Assembly: GCA_042089915.1 (NCBI GenBank)
Contig: JBELJZ010000007.1
Coordinates: 1-64,000 of the forward strand
From: UBA8752 sp002172485
Lineage (GTDB): Bacteria > Bacteroidota > Bacteroidia > Flavobacteriales_D > Sanyastnellaceae
Length of the DNA: 64,000 nucleotides
Direction of reading: 5' to 3'
The position numbers and the translations under genes were made by a program. The notes under the pieces were generated by a model. It made no database searches and had not been told where the DNA came from. It was given only the letters and a program-made list of their open reading frames with translations. Below are positions 41,311 to 49,752 of this stretch, one piece after another (position 1 is the first letter of the stretch; each line of letters begins with the position of its first letter).

Positions 41311-42834
41311 ATGCAACGCACCATCCAACGCGCCCTCATCTCGGTCTTCCACAAGGAAGGCCTCGCCCCCATCGTCGAAAAACTGCACGCCCACGGCGTC
41401 GAAATCCTCTCCACTGGGGGGACGCAGAAAGCCATTGAGGCGCTGGGCGCAAAAGTGACCCCGGTCGAATCGGTGACGCAGACCGCCGAGATGCTCGGTG
41501 GCCGGGTCAAGACCCTGCACCCGATGGTGTTTGGTGGCATCCTCTCCCGCCGCGGATTTGGGCCGGACGACGCCGATGTCGCACAGCACGGCATTGGTCC
41601 AATCGACTTGGTCATCGTCGACCTGTACCCTTTCGAGGAAACCTTGGCCTCTGGTGCAGATGAAGGTGACATCATCGAGAAAATCGACATCGGCGGCATC
41701 GCTTTGATCCGCGCGGCAGCCAAGAATTTCACAGACGTGGTCTGCATCCCTTCCCGGGGCCAATACGGCGACTTGGTCGACGCCCTCGGGGACGGCATGA
41801 GCACCGACCTCGACTTCCGTCGCCGCATGGCGGGTGCGGCCTTCGGGGTGTCCTCCGGCTATGATGCGGCCATCGGCGCTTGGGTCCGAGAAGGCGATCA
41901 GCCGGAAGTGCTTTCCTTGCTCGAGACGGACAGCACGCCCCTGCGTTACGGAGAGAATCCCCACCAGGCCGGTGCCTACTACGGCGACTTGGACGGCCTC
42001 TTCACCCAGCACAACGGAAAGGCGCTCAGCTACAACAACCTGCTGGACGTCGATGCCGCCGTGCAGCTGATGGCTGAATTCAAGGACGACGCTCCCTCCA
42101 TTGCCATTCTCAAGCACAACAACGCTTGCGGACTCGCCACGCGGGACACGCTGGCCGAGGCCTACTCCGATGCGCTCGCGGGCGATCCGGTCTCGGCATT
42201 CGGCGGCGTAGTCATTTCGAACCGCACCCTCGATTTGGCCACGGCGGAGGCCCTGCACACCCTCTTCTGCGAGGTGGTGATTGCCCCGGACTTCGAACCG
42301 GCGGCCCTCGAGCTTCTGAGCGGCAAGAAGAACCGCATCCTCCTCACGCAGCACCATTGGCCAGCAGCCTCGAAACTCGTGCGCTCCGCCCTCGGTGGAT
42401 ACCTGGTCCAGCAACCTGACGACCGCGTGGAAGGCCCGGCGGATTTCAACTGTGTGACCCAGACCGCAGTCACCGATGCGCAGGCCACGGACCTGGCTTT
42501 TGCCCTCAAACTCGTGAAGCACACGCGCTCCAACACCATTGTGCTCGCCCGCGATGGCCAGCTCTTGGCCAGCGGCACCGGGCAGACATCCAGGGTCGAC
42601 GCGTTGAATCAGGCCATCGACAAGGCCGGGCGCATGGGCTTCTCATTGGAAGGTGCTGTGATGGCCAGCGACGCGTTCTTCCCCTTCCCGGACTGCGTGG
42701 AGATTGCCCACAAGGCGGGCATCACCGCCGTCGTGCAGCCCGGCGGATCCATCAAGGACAACCTGAGCGTGGCGTACTGCGACACCCACGGTGTGGCCAT
42801 GGCCATGACCGGTGTGCGCCACTTCCGCCACTGA
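41311..42834 (+). CDS. purH: Bifunctional AICAR transformylase/IMP cyclohydrolase
   Basis: Catalyses the last two steps of IMP synthesis. The 507-residue protein has an N-terminal cyclohydrolase domain (IQRALISVFHKEGLAPIV, STGGTQKAIEALG, GGRVKTLHPMVFGGIL) and a C-terminal transformylase domain (LRYGENPHQAGAYYG, KHNNACGLATRDTL, VSAFGGVVISNR, and FPFPDCVEIAHKAGITAVVQ). All catalytic regions are present and the length is standard. A short CCGC/GCGG pair after the stop is too weak to call a terminator. mreB begins 96 bases downstream. Confidence 0.96.
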   Translation: MQRTIQRALISVFHKEGLAPIVEKLHAHGVEILSTGGTQKAIEALGAKVTPVESVTQTAEMLGGRVKTLHPMVFGGILSRRGFGPDDADVAQHGIGPIDLVIVDLYPFEETLASGADEGDIIEKIDIGGIALIRAAAKNFTDVVCIPSRGQYGDLVDALGDGMSTDLDFRRRMAGAAFGVSSGYDAAIGAWVREGDQPEVLSLLETDSTPLRYGENPHQAGAYYGDLDGLFTQHNGKALSYNNLLDVDAAVQLMAEFKDDAPSIAILKHNNACGLATRDTLAEAYSDALAGDPVSAFGGVVISNRTLDLATAEALHTLFCEVVIAPDFEPAALELLSGKKNRILLTQHHWPAASKLVRSALGGYLVQQPDDRVEGPADFNCVTQTAVTDAQATDLAFALKLVKHTRSNTIVLARDGQLLASGTGQTSRVDALNQAIDKAGRMGFSLEGAVMASDAFFPFPDCVEIAHKAGITAVVQPGGSIKDNLSVAYCDTHGVAMAMTGVRHFRH

Positions 42835-42930
42835 GTCCATTCACCGCATTTCGCGGATTTTCAACATCGGAGGATTCCTTCGGCAACAAGCCGTGGAAAT
42901 CCGGCGTTGCATCTCCACCTTTATACGCAA

Positions 42931-43956
42931 ATGGGGCTGTTCAATTTCTTCATGCAGGAGATCGCCATCGATCTCGGCACCGCCAACACGGTGATTTACT
43001 ACGAAGATCAAGTCGTGGTGGATGAACCCTCCATCGTGGCCAAGGATCGGGCGTCCAACAAGACGGTCGCCATCGGGCGTCAGGCGCAGCAGATGCATGG
43101 CAAGACGCACGAGAACATCAAGACCGTGCGGCCCCTGAAGGACGGCGTGATTGCCGACTTCCAGAGTGCAGAGGACATGATCAAGGGGATGATCCGTATG
43201 ATCAACCAGCGCAAAAGCCTGTTCACACCCTCGTTGCGCATGGTCATTTGCATCCCCTCCGGCATCACGGAAGTGGAGAAGCGGGCCGTCAAGGACAGTG
43301 CGGAACACGCCGGTGCCAAAGAGGTCTTCCTGATCCACGAGCCCATGGCCGCCGCCATTGGTATTGGCATCGACGTCCAGGAACCCATGGGCAACATGAT
43401 CATCGACATCGGCGGGGGCACCTCGGAGATTGCCGTGATCGCCCTCGGCGGTATCGTGACCGACAAGAACATCCGGGTCGCCGGAGATGAATTCACCCAC
43501 GACATCGAGGAGTATATGCGCCGCCAGCACAACATCCTCGTTGGCGAACGCACCGCGGAACAGATCAAAATCGAGGTGGGCAGTGCGCTCACCGAACTCG
43601 ATGAGCCGCCAGAGGACTACGCCGTGCGTGGCCGCGACTTGATGACGGGCATCCCCAAGGAAATCCTGGTCAGCTACGCGGAGATCGCCATGGCCCTCGA
43701 CAAGTCCATCTCCAAGATTGAAGAGGCCATCCTGAGCTGCCTTGAGAACACCCCACCGGAGCTCTCTGCCGACATTTACAAGACCGGCATTTACCTCGCC
43801 GGTGGTGGAGCATTGTTGCGCGGCCTCGACAAGCGCATCAGCTCAAAGACCCGCCTGCCAGTGCACGTGGCCGAAGAGCCGCTTCGCGCCGTCGCCCGGG
43901 GAACAGCGATTGCCCTGAAGAACGTCGAGAACTTCTCCTTCCTGATGCGCGAGTGA
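42931..43956 (+). CDS. mreB: Rod shape-determining protein MreB
   Basis: Actin-like filament protein that organises side-wall peptidoglycan synthesis. The 341-residue protein starts MGLFNFFMQEIAIDLGTANT, with phosphate-1 loop DLGTANT, phosphate-2 loop IIDIGGGTSEIAVIALGGIV, VAGDEFTHDIEEYMR and the adenosine motif IYLAGGGALLRGLD. The ATG at 42931 gives the membrane-binding N-terminus; a TTG at 42907 is in frame but unlikely. First gene of mreB-mreC-mreD-mrdA. The upstream region shows CACCTTTA seven bases before the ATG, only a weak -7 match. Confidence 0.96.
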   Translation: MGLFNFFMQEIAIDLGTANTVIYYEDQVVVDEPSIVAKDRASNKTVAIGRQAQQMHGKTHENIKTVRPLKDGVIADFQSAEDMIKGMIRMINQRKSLFTPSLRMVICIPSGITEVEKRAVKDSAEHAGAKEVFLIHEPMAAAIGIGIDVQEPMGNMIIDIGGGTSEIAVIALGGIVTDKNIRVAGDEFTHDIEEYMRRQHNILVGERTAEQIKIEVGSALTELDEPPEDYAVRGRDLMTGIPKEILVSYAEIAMALDKSISKIEEAILSCLENTPPELSADIYKTGIYLAGGGALLRGLDKRISSKTRLPVHVAEEPLRAVARGTAIALKNVENFSFLMRE

Positions 43957-43969
43957 GACCGGACCGCCG

Positions 43970-44779
43970 ATGCGCAACCTCTGGCTCCTCCTCCAACGTC
44001 ACGCCTTCTTCCTCGCCTTCATCGCGTTGCTGGGCTTGTCCCTGTCGGTCCTGGTGCGCCATGATGGCAGCGCCCGCTCCAGTTGGTTTGCCTTGACCGG
44101 CGGAGCTTCGGCGTCCCTTGAAGCGCAACGCCGACAGTGGTCCGACTATCTCCAGCTCGCCGAACGCAATGCGGTCCTGTCGGAGGAAAATGCCGCGCTG
44201 CGGTCCCGCCTGCTTTCCCTCAAGATGTCCGGGGTGTGGAAGGCGGACTCCAGCCTGGGGTGGCGGTCGCGGGCGGGCGTGCTCATCAAGGCGCCTGACG
44301 GATTGCCCTCCACCATGGCTTTGGCACGGCTCGGAGCCGCGGACAGCATCCACATTGGAGATGGCGTGTTGGCTTCCGGTGTCGCCTTCGGCACGGTCGT
44401 CGACGTCGGGGAGCGTTACAGCCGCATCTTGCCACTGCTCAACACGGCGGGCACGTGGAGCTGTCGCATCGGCCGCAATGGTGCGGTGGCACCCCTCCGC
44501 TGGGATGGTCGCGATCCGGAGCGATTTCAATTGTATGACGTGCCCCGTTATGCGACCGCCCATCCGGGCGACACCGTGTACACCTCTGGTTTTGACCTGC
44601 GGTTCCCGGATGGCATTCCCGTGGGGACGGTTCAGACGACCTCCCAAGCGGGCTCGGACTTCCAGCAAGTGCAGGTCGCTCCCCTCCTCGATTTCACCTC
44701 CGCCCGACACCTCGAATTCCTCGCCCCCTTGGGCAGCGTGGAACGCGATGTCCTGGCCCAACCGTTGCGCACGCCATGA
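43970..44779 (+). CDS. mreC: Rod shape-determining protein MreC
   Basis: Periplasmic scaffold linking MreB to the wall synthases. The 269-residue protein has an N-terminal membrane helix (HAFFLAFIALLGLSLSVLV), a coiled-coil stretch with LAERNAVLSEENAALRSRLL, and the beta-barrel core containing IHIGDGVLASGVAFGTVVDV and GDTVYTSGFDLRFPDGIPVG. Both segments are characteristic of MreC. Its stop overlaps the mreD start (ATGA). Confidence 0.94.
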   Translation: MRNLWLLLQRHAFFLAFIALLGLSLSVLVRHDGSARSSWFALTGGASASLEAQRRQWSDYLQLAERNAVLSEENAALRSRLLSLKMSGVWKADSSLGWRSRAGVLIKAPDGLPSTMALARLGAADSIHIGDGVLASGVAFGTVVDVGERYSRILPLLNTAGTWSCRIGRNGAVAPLRWDGRDPERFQLYDVPRYATAHPGDTVYTSGFDLRFPDGIPVGTVQTTSQAGSDFQQVQVAPLLDFTSARHLEFLAPLGSVERDVLAQPLRTP

Positions 44780-45282
44780 TGGTCCTGAGGATGGTCTTAT
44801 TGGTGGTCCTACACGCCATGCTGCTGGCGGACGTGGCGCCTTTCGGACAATGGACCCGCCCCCAATGGGCGCTGTGGGCACTCTTCATGGTGCCCCCACA
44901 AATCGGGCCTTTCACCAAACTTCTGGCCGGGTTTGGATTGGGCCTTGCCCTGGACATTGCGATGGGCACCTATGGACACCACATGGTGGCTGGTACCGTT
45001 CTGGGTGGCTTTTTGCCCACCCTGCACCAACTGTTGTCCCCGCGTGAAGGCTACGAAGTCACGCAACGGCCCAATTTCCGGGACCTTGGAGCGAACTGGG
45101 TGATCGTCACCACCTTCATCGGCGCGCTGGTCTTCCATTTGACCCTGGCCGTGGTCGACACGTGGCACGCCCACTTGATGATCGGGGCCCTCGCCCCCGC
45201 TGTGACCAGTGCGGCCTGGACCACGGCCTGCTGCCTCCTTCTTCACCTGCTCGCTGCGCCGAGCCGCACTAGAACCAGCTGA
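44776..45282 (+). CDS. mreD: Rod shape-determining protein MreD
   Basis: Small inner-membrane protein of 168 residues with about five hydrophobic helices, as in other MreD proteins: VLRMVLLVVLHAMLLADVAP, FTKLLAGFGLGLALDIAMGT and HHMVAGTVLGGFLPTLHQ, the last two being the most conserved MreD region. Identity rests partly on position between mreC and the PBP2 gene. It overlaps mrdA by one base (TGATG). Confidence 0.9.
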   Translation: MMVLRMVLLVVLHAMLLADVAPFGQWTRPQWALWALFMVPPQIGPFTKLLAGFGLGLALDIAMGTYGHHMVAGTVLGGFLPTLHQLLSPREGYEVTQRPNFRDLGANWVIVTTFIGALVFHLTLAVVDTWHAHLMIGALAPAVTSAAWTTACCLLLHLLAAPSRTRTS

Positions 45283-47120
45283 TGGACGCGCGGTACAGAA
45301 CAGTCATCCTGTTGGTGATTTTCTTCGTCAGCGCCTTCGCGGTCCGACTGGCGACCCTGCAATTGGGGTCCTCTGAATGGAAGGAGAAAGCAGAAGCCCT
45401 GACCAGTGACCGGTACACCATTCCTCCGAGTCGCGGCCAACTGTTTGACCGCCACGGCGAACTCATGGTAGGCTCCAAAGCCACCCACGATTTGATGGTA
45501 CTCCCCAAGGCCTTGCCCAAGGAAGAAGGGTGGGAAGCCGACGCCGCACGTTGGGCCGGGATGCCCCTCGACGATTTCGAGGCTGCCGTCCAAAAGGCGC
45601 GTCGCTACAGCATCCACAAAGCCTCCACCGTCCGCAAGGGCTTGACCATCCGGGAGCACGCCCTGATGGCAGCCGAACTCCACCGGTACCCGGGTTTCAG
45701 CTTTCGGACCCGCCCCGTCCGCAACCACCTGCACAACGCAGCGGGCCATCTCATCGGGGAGTATGCCGAGACCTCCGCGGAAGATTTGTCATCCGATCCC
45801 TTCTACAAGCTGGGAGACCGCATTGGACGCAGCGGATTGGAAAAAGTCTATGAACTGGAATTGCGCGGCGTGAAGGGCCGGGAGTCCGTCTTCGTCGATG
45901 CGCGAAACCGGATCCGGGACACCAGTGCGGTGCAAGACGGAGACCGGCCCGCGGAACCGGGATTGGACCTCCAATTGACCCTCGACCTCGATCTACAACT
46001 CCTGGCCGAAACCCTGATGAAAGGCAAGAAGGGCAGCGTCGTGGCCATCGAACCTGCAACCGGTGAAGTCCTCGCCTTGGTGTCGGCCCCGAGCTTCGAA
46101 CCCAGCCGACTGGTCGGAGCGGAGCGCGGGCGGTACTACCGTGAACTGCTCAAAGATGCCGACAAGCCCCTCTTCAACCGCGCAATCAAAGCCACATATC
46201 GGCCCGGCTCCATCTGGAAAATGGTGCAGGGATTGGTCGCCTTGGACGAAGGCCGCATCCGCCCTTCCACCCGCTTCGACTGTGACCGGAACCTGATCGG
46301 ATGCCATGGCCCGCACACGTTTGATAACCTCAGTGATGCCGTGGTCCACAGCTGCAACCCCTACTTCTACCGCACCATGCAACGCGTCGTCACCGCAGGC
46401 CAAGGTGCGGGACGCTTCGAGCGGGCCGCCAATGGGCTGGACCATTGGCGCGAGCGCGTCACGGCCTTTGGTTTCGGCACCCAACTCAGCGCGAGGTTGC
46501 CCGGAACCTCGAAGGGCAACGTCCCGGGCAGCGCGTATTACGATGGCATCTACGGCCACCGCAGATGGGACTTTGGCACCATCTATTCCATTTCCATCGG
46601 GGAGGGTGAATTGCTCAGTACTCCATTGCAAATGGCCAACCTGGCCGCCATCCTCGCCAACCGTGGCTGGTACCATCAACCCCACTACGTTCGCGACATG
46701 GGCGGAAAGGGCAAACCTTCGGGACTGGGCGTCCGCATGGAAACCGGCGTGGAGGCGCGACACTTCACCCCCATCGTACAGGCCATGCGCAACGTGGTGG
46801 ACGAACCGACCGGGACCGGACGCCGGGCGCGCATCGATGGGGTCAGCGTCTGCGGCAAAACGGGAACCGTGCAGGACGAACCCCGCAAGGACCACTCGGT
46901 ATTCATGGCGTTCGCCCCCATGGAAGCCCCCCAGATTGCCTTGAGTGTCTACGTCGAGAACAGCGGATTCGGAGGGGAGTGGGCCGCGCCCATCTCCGCC
47001 ATCCTCATCGAGCAACACGTCCTCGGAGGGGTGCGGGACAGCACCCGCCTTGCCCGCATCCTGGAGGCGGACCTCAGCGATCCTTACCCCGAGCCGGAGT
47101 CCGACGATCCGGTGGAGTGA
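45282..47120 (+). CDS. mrdA: Penicillin-binding protein 2 (peptidoglycan transpeptidase)
   Basis: Transpeptidase of the elongation complex, partner of RodA. The 612-residue protein has one N-terminal helix (VILLVIFFVSAFAVRLATLQ), a dimerisation domain with PPSRGQLFDRHGELMVG, and the transpeptidase domain. Its catalytic motifs are all present: SIWK in RPGSIWKMVQG (SxxK), SCN in VVHSCNPYFYR, and KTGT in VCGKTGTVQDEP. Length is typical of PBP2. It ends mreBCD-mrdA; rodA, normally next in the same direction, is here on the opposite strand with 7 bases between the stops. Confidence 0.95.
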   Translation: MDARYRTVILLVIFFVSAFAVRLATLQLGSSEWKEKAEALTSDRYTIPPSRGQLFDRHGELMVGSKATHDLMVLPKALPKEEGWEADAARWAGMPLDDFEAAVQKARRYSIHKASTVRKGLTIREHALMAAELHRYPGFSFRTRPVRNHLHNAAGHLIGEYAETSAEDLSSDPFYKLGDRIGRSGLEKVYELELRGVKGRESVFVDARNRIRDTSAVQDGDRPAEPGLDLQLTLDLDLQLLAETLMKGKKGSVVAIEPATGEVLALVSAPSFEPSRLVGAERGRYYRELLKDADKPLFNRAIKATYRPGSIWKMVQGLVALDEGRIRPSTRFDCDRNLIGCHGPHTFDNLSDAVVHSCNPYFYRTMQRVVTAGQGAGRFERAANGLDHWRERVTAFGFGTQLSARLPGTSKGNVPGSAYYDGIYGHRRWDFGTIYSISIGEGELLSTPLQMANLAAILANRGWYHQPHYVRDMGGKGKPSGLGVRMETGVEARHFTPIVQAMRNVVDEPTGTGRRARIDGVSVCGKTGTVQDEPRKDHSVFMAFAPMEAPQIALSVYVENSGFGGEWAAPISAILIEQHVLGGVRDSTRLARILEADLSDPYPEPESDDPVE

Positions 47121-47127
47121 CCCCCCC

Positions 47128-48450
47128 TCAACGGAGCACGGTGAACCGCTCCGCGTCCAATCGGAGCAGGACCGCCACCATGATGGAGAAGGCCATGAAG
47201 CTCGACCCGCCATAACTCATGAACGGCAGCGGAATGCCGATGACGGGAACCAGCCCCAGCACCATGCCGACATTGATGAGGAGGTGCATGAAAAGAATGC
47301 CCCCCAACGCATAGGCATACACCCTGGTGAACCGACTTCGTTGCCGTTCGCCAAGGAAGAAAATGCGCATCAAGAAGGCCGCATAGAGCAGAAGGAACAA
47401 GATGGCGCCCACGAAGCCCCGCTCCTCGGACCATTTGCAGAAGATGAAGTCGGTCTCCTGCTCTGGAACGAACCCATATCCTGTCATCGGCCCTTCACGC
47501 CACCCCTTGCCTGTCAGTCCGCCAGATCCAATGGACGTCTTGGCGTGCCGGATGTTGTAATCAGCATCGGGATTGCTCACGTCCAAGCCGAACAACACGT
47601 GGATGCGCTCTTTCTGGTGGGGCTTCAGCACGTCTTCCAGGGCAACGTGCAGCGCAAACGAATACATCAAGGCAGCTAGTCCGATCACGCCCGCCGTGCG
47701 GACTGTGCGGGTCCGGTAACGCGGCAAGGTGGCACTCCGCACAATGGCAGTCACCGCAACGCACACCAGGAAAAAAACGACAGCGAACGCTCCGTATCCC
47801 GAACGCACGCCCAAACCGGGAATGTCGATCTCCGACGCCCCGGTCAAAATGGTCAGTACCGCCATGACGATGGCCGCAAACCCAGCAATCAGAACCGCAC
47901 CCGTCATGCCCTCCCGGTACAAGGCGAACACGAAACCGACGAAGACCAAAACCGTGCCCGCATCCGGTTGCAACAAGATCAAACCGGCTGGAACCCCGAT
48001 GATGGCCAACGACCGAAGTCGGTTCGACCACCCCTTCCAACCATCCCGCGTCCCGAGAAACCACGCCAATGCCATGGCGGTTCCGAGCTTGGCGAACTCT
48101 GAAGGCTGTATGCCGAAGCCGCCCACGCCAAACCACGAGCGCGCGCCACCCACTTTCTTTCCGATGACGAGGACAGCTGCACAGAGGCCCAGCTGAATGG
48201 CGTAATTCAACCACGCCGTGCGGATGAAGAATTCGCCCTCCACCTGCAAAATCAAAGCGCCCAACAGCAAACTCACGACGAGCCACAGGGCCTGTTTGCC
48301 GTGCAGGGTGCCCAGCGACCATTCCACCGCGCCCTCCAGGCCTGTGGACGCGGACACGAGGTTCCACCAGCCAAGCCCGGCGAGCAGAAGAAACAGGACG
48401 ACCGTCAGGCCGTCCAGATTGGAGGCGATGCGTTGGGTCCTCGCCGGCAC
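47128..48450 (-). CDS. rodA: RodA, SEDS-family peptidoglycan glycosyltransferase
   Basis: Polymerises lipid II in the elongation complex together with PBP2. The 440-residue membrane protein has about ten helices, with AWLNYAIQLGLCAAVLVIGK, ARSWFGVGGFGIQPSEFAKL, GLILLQPDAGTVLVFVGFVF and, near the C-terminus, VGMVLGLVPVIGIPLPFMSY, the SEDS signature. The insertion around DVSNPDADYNIRHAKTSIGS with GKGWREGPMTG is RodA-like. It lies 3 bases behind odhB and points against mrdA, so it is probably read from the sucA promoter rather than with its shape partners. Confidence 0.94.
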   Translation of the reverse strand: MPARTQRIASNLDGLTVVLFLLLAGLGWWNLVSASTGLEGAVEWSLGTLHGKQALWLVVSLLLGALILQVEGEFFIRTAWLNYAIQLGLCAAVLVIGKKVGGARSWFGVGGFGIQPSEFAKLGTAMALAWFLGTRDGWKGWSNRLRSLAIIGVPAGLILLQPDAGTVLVFVGFVFALYREGMTGAVLIAGFAAIVMAVLTILTGASEIDIPGLGVRSGYGAFAVVFFLVCVAVTAIVRSATLPRYRTRTVRTAGVIGLAALMYSFALHVALEDVLKPHQKERIHVLFGLDVSNPDADYNIRHAKTSIGSGGLTGKGWREGPMTGYGFVPEQETDFIFCKWSEERGFVGAILFLLLYAAFLMRIFFLGERQRSRFTRVYAYALGGILFMHLLINVGMVLGLVPVIGIPLPFMSYGGSSFMAFSIMVAVLLRLDAERFTVLR

Positions 48451-48453
48451 GAA

Positions 48454-49713
48454 TCAGAGCCCCAAGAGGACTTCCATCGGGTCCTTGGAGCCAAACAGCA
48501 TCCGCTCGGGATTCTCGAGCATCTCTTTCACCGCGACGAGGAAGCTCACGCTCTCCTTGCCGTCGATGATGCGGTGGTCGTAGCTCAATGCCACGTACAT
48601 GATGGGGCGAATCTCCACCTGGCCGTGGATGGCCACCGGACGCTCCACAATGTTGTGCATGCCGAGGATGGCGCTCTGCGGCGGATTGATGATGGGGGTC
48701 GACAGCATCGAACCGAAGACGCCGCCGTTGGTGATGGTGAACGTACCACCGGTCATCTCATCCACCGTGATTTCTCCATCGCGGGCGCGGATGGCAAGCC
48801 GCTTGATCTCGGCCTCGATCTGGTCGAGGCTCATGGACTCGGCGTTCCGCACGACGGGGACCATGAGGCCCTTGGGCGAGCTCACAGCGATGCCAATGTC
48901 CGCGTAATCGTGCAGGACCATTTCCTTGCCGTCGATCATCGCGTTGACCGCCGGGTAGAGCTCGAGGGCCGCCGTCACGGCCTTGGTGAAAAAGCCCATG
49001 AACCCCAAGCCCACACCGTGCTGCTCCTTGAAGGCCTGCTTGTACTTCTTGCGGAGGTCCATGATGGGCTTCATGTCCACCTCGTTGAAAGTGGTCAACA
49101 TGGCCGTCTCGTTTTTAACGCCGACCAGGCGCTCCGCCACCTTGCGGCGCAGCATACTCATCTTTTCGCGGCGCTGTTCGCGGCTGCCGGACCAGCCTGC
49201 ACCCGGCAGCTCAGGCTGCGGAATGCCCTTGGCCATGGCTGTCAGAACGTCCTGCTTCAGGATGCGGCCTCCGGGGCCCGTTCCCGCCACTTGACCTGCC
49301 TGCAGTCCACTCTCGTCCATCAGCTTGCGGGCGGCCGGAGACGGGTGACCGGCTGCATGGCCTTCCAGAGCTGGAGTCGCCGCGGGGGCCGGAGCGGGTG
49401 CGGGGGCGGGTGCGGGGGCAGCAGTGGGGGCTGGAGCGGCAGCGGGGGCCGGAGGCGCATCAGCGGGGGCCTCGGCATCCGTGTCGATGAGGCACACCAC
49501 AGCGCCCACGGCAACGGCGTCGCCTTCTTCGGCCTTCAGGGTAATGGTGCCGGACATTTCAGCCGGCAGTTCCAAGGTGGCCTTGTCGCTGTCGACTTCA
49601 GCGATCGCCTGGTCCTTGAAGACATAGTCCCCGTCGGAGACGAGCCAAGCGGCGATTTCCACTTCCGAGATGGACTCCCCGGGACTGGGGACCTTCATTT
49701 CGAGGATGGGCAT
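48454..49713 (-). CDS. odhB: 2-oxoglutarate dehydrogenase E2, dihydrolipoyl succinyltransferase
   Basis: Core of the 2-oxoglutarate dehydrogenase complex. The 419-residue protein contains a lipoyl domain with the lipoylated Lys in AEVDSDKATLELPAEM, an Ala/Pro-rich linker of PAPAPA repeats, an E3-binding segment (HPSPAARKLMDESGLQ) and the catalytic domain ending in YDHRIIDGKESVSFL (HxxxDG). MLTTFNEVDMKPIMDLRKKY and the SPKGLMVPVVRNAESMSL stretch mark it as the succinyl-transferring type. It lies 39 bases behind sucA; lpd, the E3 component, is at 57068. Confidence 0.95.
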   Translation of the reverse strand: MPILEMKVPSPGESISEVEIAAWLVSDGDYVFKDQAIAEVDSDKATLELPAEMSGTITLKAEEGDAVAVGAVVCLIDTDAEAPADAPPAPAAAPAPTAAPAPAPAPAPAPAATPALEGHAAGHPSPAARKLMDESGLQAGQVAGTGPGGRILKQDVLTAMAKGIPQPELPGAGWSGSREQRREKMSMLRRKVAERLVGVKNETAMLTTFNEVDMKPIMDLRKKYKQAFKEQHGVGLGFMGFFTKAVTAALELYPAVNAMIDGKEMVLHDYADIGIAVSSPKGLMVPVVRNAESMSLDQIEAEIKRLAIRARDGEITVDEMTGGTFTITNGGVFGSMLSTPIINPPQSAILGMHNIVERPVAIHGQVEIRPIMYVALSYDHRIIDGKESVSFLVAVKEMLENPERMLFGSKDPMEVLLGL

Positions 49714-49752
49714 GGGGTGTGGGTCAGTGGGATGAATCGAAGGGAAAGGTCG

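Noticed and set aside
42844..42861. CCGC/GCGG hairpin followed by ATTTTC after purH
   Set aside because: Only a four-base stem with a weak tail; not enough to call a terminator.
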